NCBI GenBank assembly: GCA_016709385.1
Contig: JADJMW010000022.1
Coordinates: 620,001 to 684,000 of the forward strand
Reading direction: 5' to 3'
Source of the DNA: Candidatus Rubrivivax defluviihabitans
GTDB taxonomy: Bacteria > Pseudomonadota > Gammaproteobacteria > Burkholderiales > Burkholderiaceae_C
Length of the DNA: 64,000 nucleotides
How positions within the stretch are numbered: position 1 is the stretch's first letter; every line of letters starts with the position of its first letter. This document shows, in pieces, positions 44,882 to 53,471 of the stretch. The notes under the pieces were generated by a model. It was not told the origin of the DNA, did no database searches, and was given only the letters and a program-made list of their open reading frames with translations. A program made the translations under genes and the position numbers.

Positions 44882-45568
44882 ATGCACCCGGAGCAGAAGG
44901 TCGCGTCGAGTCAGGTCAAGGATCAGGCCAAGACGCGCAGAGGCGACGCAAGGCGACAAGGCGAGTACCACCATGGCACGCTGCGGGAGGCCCTTCTGAG
45001 TGCAGCCGAAGCGCTGCTGCTGGAACGAGGCGTCGAGGCCTTCTCTCTGAGAGAGTGCGCGCGCCGGGCCGGTGTTTCGCACGGCGCGCCCGCTCACCAT
45101 TTCGGCGATGCACGTGGCCTGCTCACGGCATTTGCCACGGCCGGCTTTGAACGTATGGAGCTGCGCATGCAGCGCTACGCCCTGGAGGCAGACGACAGCC
45201 CTGAGCAGCGTCTTGCGGCGGTCGGCCGCGCCTACGTCGATTTCGCGCTCGACCACCCGGCGCACTTCAGGCTGATGTTCCGCAGCGACCGGCTCGATGC
45301 CGACGACCCGGCGCTGAAGCGGGCCAGCGCGGCAACGGCGCAGGCGTTGGCATGGTCGCTCTCGGCCGCACTCGAGCACCGTGGCGTGGACATACACACG
45401 CTGCAGGAGCGCTGCCTGTTGGCCTGGTCGGCCGTGCATGGCCTGGCCATGCTGGTGCTGGATGCCGATCTCAGCGCATTTGGCGTGACCCACGACAAGG
45501 AGGGCAGTGCCCGGACCGTCGCTGCGGGTCTTCTCAACCGCCTGGGTGTGTCCTTGCTAGCCCCTTGA
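44882..45568 (+). CDS. TetR family regulator
   Basis: This is a 228-residue repressor. The helix-turn-helix domain (residues 31-80) reads YHHGTLREALLSAAEALLLERGVEAFSLRECARRAGVSHGAPAHHFGDARGLLTAFATAGF. The C-terminal ligand domain (RAYVDFALDHPAHFRLMFRSD... ) belongs to the TetR_C_13/WHG group. No ribosome site is visible before the ATG, and a -10-like TATACT lies just six bases away, which suggests a leaderless transcript. It most likely binds the 13-bp palindrome in the divergent region, controlling itself and the desaturase-like gene. Confidence 0.92.
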   Translation: MHPEQKVASSQVKDQAKTRRGDARRQGEYHHGTLREALLSAAEALLLERGVEAFSLRECARRAGVSHGAPAHHFGDARGLLTAFATAGFERMELRMQRYALEADDSPEQRLAAVGRAYVDFALDHPAHFRLMFRSDRLDADDPALKRASAATAQALAWSLSAALEHRGVDIHTLQERCLLAWSAVHGLAMLVLDADLSAFGVTHDKEGSARTVAAGLLNRLGVSLLAP

Positions 45569-45811
45569 ACCTGAAGACAGCAGCTACCCCGGCGCCGCGA
45601 GCGTCGACGGTGGGTTCGGCAGGCCGAGGCGTCCGACCACGACGCCGAAGCCCATCGGCGCGATGGTCGTGCGCCGCCGCGCCGGCAGGGTGCGCTCTGC
45701 GGCGAAGAGGAAGCGAGGATCGTCGAGGCGTGGCGGATCGATCTCGCCTCGGCAACGGCCTGCATGGGGGCGCCGGCCCCTGGGCCTTTCCCGCCCCCCC
45801 CCCCCAGCGGA

Positions 45812-46370
45812 TCAGAACCGGAGCGTCGCCTGCACCCCGAGGACTTGAACGTCGCCCGTGTAGGTGCCGTTGAGCGTTCCGGGGAGAGGCCCGGGCGGCT
45901 GCAGGTGGCTGGACGCGTCATCGACAAAGAGATACGTGTAGCCGAAGTCGAACCACATCGTCGGGCCCGGCTGATAACGCGCGCCGAAGGCCAGCCAGAT
46001 GCGGTCGGAGTCGGGAAGGCGCGGCGTGCGGTATTCGTCCTGCACCGGTGACCTGTCGTAGGCGAGTCCCGTGCGCAGCAGCCACGGTTGGTTCAACTGA
46101 TATTCGGCACCGAGGCCGACCCGCCAGCTGTCCTTGAACTTGAGTTCGACGCCCGTGACCCGCGCGCCGGTGGATGCACTCTGGATGTCGAGCGACTGGA
46201 TCGAACTCCACCCGGTCCAGGAGTAGTCGGCGAGCACGCGCCACTGCGAATTCACCTGATACGAACCCCCCATCGAGAAGGTGTCGGGCAGCTCGACCTC
46301 GGCCTTGACCGCCTGCGCCGCCGGCGCCAGCGGTGCTGCGCCCGAATAGGTCAGATCCGCGAGTACCGGT
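45812..46370 (-). pseudogene. fadL: FadL/TodX outer-membrane transporter, C-terminal remnant
   Basis: The last ~185 residues of a FadL-type barrel are intact. MGGSYQVNSQWRVLADYSWTGWSSIQSLDIQ, WRVGLGAEYQLNQPWLLRTGLAYDRSPVQDEYRTPRLPDSDRIWLAFGARYQ and a final aromatic residue (GVQATLRF) are characteristic. FadL proteins import long-chain fatty acids or aromatic hydrocarbons. The N-terminal two thirds, including the signal peptide, are missing. The frame stops resembling the family at about 46370, where an IS91-type transposase remnant begins on the other strand. No start codon with a ribosome site is present, so it is unlikely to be functional. Confidence 0.75.
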
Positions 46371-46510
46371 GCGGCGGCGACGGCGCGCGGGAGCCCGTCG
46401 AAGTCGGTGCCTGCACCGACGACGGATTCCAGCCACTGCTGCAGTCGATCATCACCCGGCTGACGAAGCTGCTCGCGCGCCGTGGCGTGCTGGCCAAAGA
46501 CATGGGGCCG
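46371..46510 (+). mobile_element. IS91-type transposase remnant
   Basis: About 45 residues in one plus-strand frame (EVGACTDDGFQPLLQSIITRLTKLLARRGVLAKDMG) match, from memory, an internal part of IS91-family Y2 transposases. There a stretch like LLxxIITRxxKLLTRRGxLVEExG precedes the catalytic part. No other transposase sequence, including the catalytic tyrosines, is found on either side. It abuts the truncated fadL gene and is the likely cause or scar of that truncation. Confidence 0.6.
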
Positions 46511-46532
46511 CCCTGCCGGGTTGGCCGCGGGC

Positions 46533-46572
46533 CCGGCACCACCCTGCCAGCGCAGCGGCAGGGTGGTGCCGG
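46533..46572. repeat. Perfect 16-bp inverted repeat
   Basis: CCGGCACCACCCTGCC and GGCAGGGTGGTGCCGG are separated by 8 bp, a very stable hairpin 20 bp beyond the transposase remnant. No T-run follows. It could be a terminator, a structure left by an IS91-type end, or an unrelated palindrome. Confidence 0.7.
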
Positions 46573-46790
46573 CACGAGCTCAGCCACGGGCGCGCGCTCT
46601 GGCTGCCGATGTGCGCAGGCCGCCAGCCCCGAAAGACCCGCCACCCACAGCACAATGCACAGCACGCCGGTGAGCCCCAAGCGCCCGGCCAGCTGGCTGC
46701 GAGCCAGGCAACGGATTGATCGCATGCCCGACCGTACCCTCCCGGTTCTTCGCCATCGCCTCCGGCTTGGCGTCGCACTCGCGCCAGGCC

Positions 46791-47546
46791 TCAGGCATTC
46801 CGGGCATCGCAATCGTGCAGCCGGGGAGCCCGGCGCACGTGCGCGGATTTGGCGACGGTGCAGCGTGTGCCGCCCTGGTTTCGCGTCATGGATGGCGAAG
46901 CGTCGGGGCGCATCACGCTGCGCCACCTGCTCAACCAGACCAGCGGCTTCTCGCGCGACAATGGCATCGCACTGCTGCTGCAAGGCAGCACCGCCAGCAT
47001 CGGCGAGCTGGCGCGTGGCAAGAGGGCATGACGGCCCTCCACCGCATGTGGTTCGGGGTGCCGGTGGCGCAGCACGTGACCCTGCTGCCGGATACCCGGC
47101 AAGCCGTTCTGGTGCTCATCAACGCCAACACTGAATTGCCCTTCAACGAAGTGAGAGCCGTGAGGAGCCGTTTGCCGATCGGCGTGGTGAACCTGCTGCG
47201 CGGCCAACCGGTGCCGCAGGGGCCGAGCCCGCGCCAGTCCTGCGTGCCGTTCAATGCGGCTGCCGCGCTGGGGGTGATCGGACTTCTTGACCTGGCCTGC
47301 AGGGCTGCACGCGCACGTCGTGCGCGCTGGTCCGTGGGGCTGCTGGTGGTCGCGATCGCCATGGTCCTGGCCTTGCATGCCATCGGCTTGAACGCGGCGA
47401 TCCTGTTTGCCTTTGCACCCGACCTGGCACTTGTCCCGGTCGCGGCGCTGGCCTTACTGTGCATGCCTTCGGCGCTCCTCGTCCGGGACCGGGCCTGGGC
47501 CAGGATCCGCCGTTCATCCGCCGGCACCCGTCAACGGCCGCCATGA
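46791..47546 (+). pseudogene. Broken beta-lactamase-like serine hydrolase with membrane tail
   Basis: Parts of a class C beta-lactamase-like (Pfam Beta-lactamase) protein appear in two alternating frames. SGIPGIAIVQPGSPAHVRGFGD starts near 46791. VPPWFRVMDGEASGRITLRHLLNQTSGFS then lies in another frame (46849-47031). MTALHRMWFGVPVAQHVTLLPDTRQAVLVLINANTELPFNEV with a C-terminal membrane region follows, back in the first frame. The nucleophile region and much of the core are missing. The remnant ends in an ATGA overlapping the next hydrolase gene, so the two were once an operon. Confidence 0.72.
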
Positions 47547-48514
47547 AACACAAGCCCGTGTGGGTCGTCCTCGCCATCGTGATCGCGTTCGCTCTGGTCG
47601 TCGCGCTGCTGATCCGTTCCCGCTTCGAGGCTGATCTGGCCGCCGCCGCCGCGCGCACCGCGCAAGGCAGCGTGATCGTCGCCACCCGCTGCGGCCCGAT
47701 CGAAGTCCAGCAGACAGGCGACGGCATCCCGCTGTTGGTGATCCACGGCAGCGGCGGCGGCCACGATCAGGGCATGGCCTGGGCGCGGCCGCTGGTGCAG
47801 CAGGGTGTGCGCGTGATCGCGATGTCGCGCTTCGGCTACCTGCGCACGCCGCGGCCCGCCGATGCCTCGCCCGAGGCGCAGGCCGACGCGAACATCTGCC
47901 TGCTCGACGCCCTGGGCATAGCCAAGGCCGCCGTCATGGGCTTCTCTGCGGGCGGCCCGTCGGCGATGCAGACGGCCATCCGCCACCCGAGCCGTGTCAG
48001 CGCGCTCGTACTCGTCGTTCCCATCGCCTACAAGCCCGGCACGGTGACCGACTCGGCGCCGCCCGTGTCGGACGACAAGGACGCGCTGCTGCTTCGCCTG
48101 CTCGGCTCGGACTTCCTGTTCTGGACGGCGTTGCACGTCGCCCGCGATCCGCTCATCCGTCATGTCCTGGCCACGCCGCCCGAGCAGGTGGCCGCCGGCA
48201 GCAGCGAGGAGCGCGCGCGCGTGAACGACCTGGCCGGGCGCATCCTGCCGGTGTCGGCGCGTGCGGCCGGTCTGCGCGACGACACGCGCCTGGGCAGACG
48301 TCTCGGCCCCTACGCGCTGGAGACGGTCCGCACGCCGACGCTCGTGGTCAGCGCGCGCGACGACGGCTTCGGCACCTACGCGGCGGCCCAGTACACCGCC
48401 AGCCGCATCCCTGGCGCGAAGTTCGTCGGCTTCGACCACGGGGGCCACTTGCTGGTGGGGCACGACGCTGCGGTTCGGGCCGAGGTCGTCAAGCTGCTGT
48501 CGGAGTCGAGGTAG
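47543..48514 (+). CDS. Membrane-anchored alpha/beta hydrolase
   Basis: This 323-residue hydrolase has one N-terminal membrane segment (VWVVLAIVIAFALVVALLI, 6-24), so the enzyme domain probably faces the periplasm. LLVIHGSGGGHDQGMAW carries the oxyanion site and AAVMGFSAGGPSAMQ the nucleophile Ser near residue 136. VVSARDDGFGTY gives the acid, and FDHGGHLLVGHDAAVRAEV gives the His. The ATG overlaps the stop of the serine-hydrolase remnant (ATGA), so translation may once have been coupled; its expression now is uncertain. The substrate is unknown. Confidence 0.86.
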   Translation: MKHKPVWVVLAIVIAFALVVALLIRSRFEADLAAAAARTAQGSVIVATRCGPIEVQQTGDGIPLLVIHGSGGGHDQGMAWARPLVQQGVRVIAMSRFGYLRTPRPADASPEAQADANICLLDALGIAKAAVMGFSAGGPSAMQTAIRHPSRVSALVLVVPIAYKPGTVTDSAPPVSDDKDALLLRLLGSDFLFWTALHVARDPLIRHVLATPPEQVAAGSSEERARVNDLAGRILPVSARAAGLRDDTRLGRRLGPYALETVRTPTLVVSARDDGFGTYAAAQYTASRIPGAKFVGFDHGGHLLVGHDAAVRAEVVKLLSESR

Positions 48515-48617
48515 GCAGAGTCATCGTCGGCCGCTGCCTGTTGTGGTCGACGATGACGGGCCCGAACGGGCCGGGGCATGCATGCTCGACGAGCCACCGC
48601 GAAAGGGATTCCACGCC

Positions 48618-48950
48618 ATGGCACCGGACACCAGCGCCCATGAACGGCCAGCCCCCACGGTGGCTCTGCTGCCGTTCACGCTGGTCACGTTCGCGATATC
48701 TTGGGGAATTCCGGGGCCGCACATCTTCTTCCCCGAGACCACCTGCAGTTGGTTCGGCGAGATCACCGGCAAGCACCCGGTCTTTGTGCTCGCCGTCTGG
48801 GCGCCGGCTTTCGCCGCCTTTGCGGTGGTGTTGCCCATCCTGCAACGCCACATGGCGCCGTGCTGGGCCGGCCCGATCATCGGCGCGATGTGGGTGGCTG
48901 TGGCATCTGCCGGCGTTCTGCCCGAGCGGGACCGTTGTCGCGCCATGCTC
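48618..48950 (+). pseudogene. Broken CPBP-family intramembrane protease
   Basis: The start (LLPFTLVTFAISWGIPGPHIFFPETTCSWFGEITGKHPVFVLAVWAPAFAAFAVV) matches the first membrane segments of CPBP/CAAX-type proteases. It then jumps directly to LPILQRHMAPCWAGPIIGAMW, normally more than 100 residues later. The next motif (GWLWHLPAFCPSGT) lies in a different frame. The catalytic EExxxR motif is lost. There is thus a deletion and a frameshift. The remaining frame stays open into the next gene start. Confidence 0.7.
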
Positions 48951-49009
48951 ACGCGGGATGGGGCGGTCATCGAGGTCTCCGCGCCTGACGAGCAAGCTCG
49001 TCGATCACC

Positions 49010-49414
49010 ATGATGCGAACTCTCTTCACCGGCACTGCCTACGTCGCCGCAGTCTTCGCTGCGGGCTTCGTGCTGGGCGTGCTGCGCACGCTGGTCCTGG
49101 TGCCGCTGTGGGGCGAGCTGGCGGCGGTGCTGGTGGAACTGCCGCTGATCCTGACCATCGCCTGGCTGGTCTGCACACGCATCCTGCGGCGCTGGCCGCT
49201 ATTGCCCCCTTCGGCGGTGCGGATGGGTGCCATCGCCTTCCTGCTGCTGATGCTGGCCGAGGCCGCTCTGTCGACGCTGCTGGCCGGGCGCAGCCTGGCG
49301 GAACACCTGGCGCTGTACTCACAGTTGCCGCACCAGGTGGGACTGGCGGGGCAACTGGCCTTCGCGTTGTTCCCCTGGGTTCAGGCGCGGCGTTCACGGA
49401 TGCCGCCGGGCTGA
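49010..49414 (+). CDS. Small four-segment membrane protein
   Basis: This 134-residue protein of unknown function has four hydrophobic segments: TAYVAAVFAAGFVLGVLRTLVLVPL, LAAVLVELPLILTIAWLVC, MGAIAFLLLMLAEAALSTLLA and VGLAGQLAFALFPWV. FVLGVLRTLVLVPLWGELAAVLVELPLIL is a pattern seen in many short proteobacterial inner-membrane proteins. Its ATG overlaps the stop of the protease remnant frame, and a second ATG follows immediately. The frame is intact and looks functional. Confidence 0.75.
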   Translation: MMRTLFTGTAYVAAVFAAGFVLGVLRTLVLVPLWGELAAVLVELPLILTIAWLVCTRILRRWPLLPPSAVRMGAIAFLLLMLAEAALSTLLAGRSLAEHLALYSQLPHQVGLAGQLAFALFPWVQARRSRMPPG

Positions 49415-49547
49415 GCGCAGCGTCGACTTCCGAGCGATGCCGGGCCGAGCCGGTGCCCGGGCGCGGGGACGCGGGGGTCGACGGAGTCGGCCTCACGCCC
49501 GAACGCGAGGCCGATCCGTCATCGGCACCATGCGAACGCCGTGAGGA

Positions 49548-51398
<1,851 letters not shown>

Positions 51399-51679
51399 GT
51401 CGCAGTCCTCTCCTGGAGATTGGGAGTCCGGGCCTGGGCAGGCAGTTGTCCGGTCACTGATATTTCACCGCACCGGGCGGAAGTCCACTTGACGAGGAAC
51501 AACAGAACCCTGCCCCTCCGCGCCGCGGCAGGAGCGGTCAAACCCGCCCTCCGGATCCGACCTGCTGACCGTCGTCGTGGCGGGTCGTGGCTGTTGGGCT
51601 CGGGCGCCTGCCGCGCACGCGAGCGGCCCCGCGGGACAAGACCGGACACGAAACAGGGAGAAACGCGCAGGCTCCCGGG

Positions 51680-51850
51680 TCAGCCGCGGGTGACGAACTC
51701 GGCCTGCACGCGACGCCAAGCCGCGGCCGCGACGACCGCCTCCTCGATGAACTGGGTCAGCGACTGGCCCTCGCACCAGACAGCTTCGACTTGGGCGCTG
51801 ACCTCGGGTCTAACGCGAATCGGAGGAAAGGTGGCAGGGCGTATTCGCAC
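51680..51850 (-). pseudogene. Truncated YlcI/YnfO-type antitoxin
   Basis: A 56-residue frame from a GTG reads RIRPATFPPIRVRPEVSAQVEAVWCEGQSLTQFIEEAVVAAAAWRRVQAEFVTRG. It matches the ribbon-helix-helix half of a common short antitoxin family (ATxPxLRVxPxLRxxAExVLxxGETLSxFxExxVxxxxxxRxxQxEFIARG). The usual C-terminal toxin-binding tail (LASRDEA...) is absent because a stop follows RG. No toxin gene follows. An operator-like dyad remains just upstream. The DNA-binding half could still be made. Confidence 0.6.
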
Positions 51851-51855
51851 AATGT

Positions 51856-51871
51856 GTAGCCAACGTGCTAC
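51856..51871. promoter_or_regulatory. Operator dyad upstream of the antitoxin remnant
   Basis: GTAGC-CAACGT-GCTAC starts six bases before the remnant's start codon. Dyads with GTAGC/GCTAC arms of this kind are, to my recollection, common upstream of such antitoxin genes. Its perfect state contrasts with the truncated gene. Confidence 0.5.
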
Positions 51872-52066
51872 GCGCAGACTGTCATTGGCGCGTTCCCCAG
51901 GCCGGCACCGTGACCCGAAGGCCGCGCCGATCGGAGAACGAGAACACCAACGGACAGATGGAAGCCCGACCACCACGACGGGCTGCTCCTGCAGCGCCAG
52001 CTCCGCCGGTGGCCGGAGCGGGATCTGCGATGCGCTGAAAGGTTCGCGGACTTCCGGTGCGCGACA

Positions 52067-53092
52067 CTAGCCCCGGCGCACCTTGATCGTGTAGTCCCCC
52101 AGACCGCTGGCCCGGTTGTAATGGCGCACCTGCACCCAGTAGTCGCCGGGCAGGAGGTCGGCCGCGATGCGGGCATTGCTGCCCAGGCCGGAGTCGTCGT
52201 CCTCGGCGATCAGAGCGGTGGGGCTGTCGGGGCCGAAGAGCTTCATCACCATATCGGTGGGGCCGCGCGTATCGACGATGTGCTTGCCGGTGGTCTTCGC
52301 GGTGAAGCGGAACAGGTCTTCCTCGCCCAACTTGCCGATGGCGGCCGCCGTGCGCCGGCGCGCGCCCACCTCCAGCGGCGTGGCGGTGTCGACGGTGGGG
52401 CCCTTGCCCGGGTACATCTTCGCGCCGGCGATGAACTGCTTGTCCATCGCCGACAGCACCTCGTTGGCCTCGGTGCCGACGCCATTGGTCGTCCATGCGG
52501 CCGGGAAGAAGTACAGCATGATCGATGCCGGGTCGAATTTCGTGCTGTTCACCTGGTCGGCGCGGTAACGGGCCAGGATGTTGTGGCGCGTGGTCTGTTC
52601 GTCCCAGAAATTGGGCGAACCGGCCATCTCGCGGATCACCACCGCCTCGTTCCACTGAATGCCGCCGGCCGGGTTCTGGTGTTCGTGCGCCAGACCGATG
52701 GCGTGGCCGAATTCGTGCGCCGCGGTGCCGCCGTCCATGAAACCCAGGTTCATGGTGGCCTCGTTGCGCGGGATGCTGCGGCAGTCGGTGCCGATATAAG
52801 ACCAGGCGCCGTCGCTGGCGTCGAAGCCGATGCGGATCTCGGCGTCGGGCGCGTCGTTGAACTCGAACTTCAGGTTGGCCACGGCCTGCCACCAGCCGGC
52901 CTGCTCCTTCACCTTGGCGCGCTGCGCCGCGCTGCCGCCCATGAAGCGCACGCGCAGCGTGCTGCCGTTCATCCAGGTCTTGCCCAGCGGCGCTACGCCA
53001 CGCAGGCGGCCGCCGCGCGTGACGGTGGCCTGCGGGCGCATCAGTTCGCGCGGCAGGATGCGGTCGAAGCAGACATGGGGACGCTGGCTCAT
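52067..53092 (-). CDS. Astacin-type (M12A) zinc metalloprotease with C-terminal PPC domain
   Basis: This is a 341-residue protease. The zinc motif HEFGHAIGLAHEH (HExxHxxGxxH) lies near residue 127 and the Met-turn SIMLYF near 190. The N-terminal part (LGKTWMNGSTLRVRFMGGSAAQRAKVKEQAGWWQAVANLKFEFNDAPDAEIRI) is the usual metzincin strand region. The last ~90 residues (EEDLFRFTAKTTGKHIVDTRGPTDMVMKLFGPDS...DYWVQVRHYN) form a pre-peptidase C-terminal (PPC) domain, normally found in exported proteases. No signal peptide or propeptide is visible from the ATG. Secretion by another route, or a cytosolic role, is open. It stands alone. Confidence 0.88.
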   Translation of the reverse strand: MSQRPHVCFDRILPRELMRPQATVTRGGRLRGVAPLGKTWMNGSTLRVRFMGGSAAQRAKVKEQAGWWQAVANLKFEFNDAPDAEIRIGFDASDGAWSYIGTDCRSIPRNEATMNLGFMDGGTAAHEFGHAIGLAHEHQNPAGGIQWNEAVVIREMAGSPNFWDEQTTRHNILARYRADQVNSTKFDPASIMLYFFPAAWTTNGVGTEANEVLSAMDKQFIAGAKMYPGKGPTVDTATPLEVGARRRTAAAIGKLGEEDLFRFTAKTTGKHIVDTRGPTDMVMKLFGPDSPTALIAEDDDSGLGSNARIAADLLPGDYWVQVRHYNRASGLGDYTIKVRRG

Positions 53093-53471
53093 GGGGTGTC
53101 TCCGGGGGGTGGCCGCCGTTGGCCACTATAGGCAAGCGTTCGCGCCGCGACCAGTGTTCATGCCCGCGCGCCCCTAGTTTGGCAATCAGGCGCGACGCGG
53201 GCTCAAGTCGGGCCGCGGCCGGCCGATAGACCCGTGATGAGTCCCCGGCTTCATGCCCCCGTTCTTGTCGGATCCGGCCGCCTGGTGGCACCCGTGCGGC
53301 CCGCCCACCCGACGGCCGCGCCAGCCGTGCTGCAGCGGCCGCATGCGCCGGGGCAGCTGAGCCTGCCCCTGCGCCCCCGCGGCTGACCCGGCGCCAGGGC
53401 GCGTGCAGCGCCCCGTGGCTCGGCCGCGTTCAGGCGCAGCGGCCGCGCCAGGCCGCATCGACAATGGCGTG
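53093..53471. other. Divergent intergenic region
   Basis: About 380 bp lies between the protease and the TonB-receptor gene, which are divergent. High-GC frames cross it, but none has a family match. Promoters for both genes must lie here, but no clear -35/-10 pair was found by eye. Confidence 0.4.

Noticed and set aside
46351..46725. Minus-strand frame with a lipoprotein-like start (MRSIRCLARSQ...LSGLAAC)
   Set aside because: It runs through the hairpin and across the transposase remnant on the other strand, and the part after the lipobox has no fold-like pattern. Chance hydrophobic codons in GC-rich DNA are more likely.
51872..52066. Possible continuation or second gene upstream of the antitoxin remnant
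   Set aside because: No frame with recognisable sequence or start; it is treated as plain intergenic DNA.
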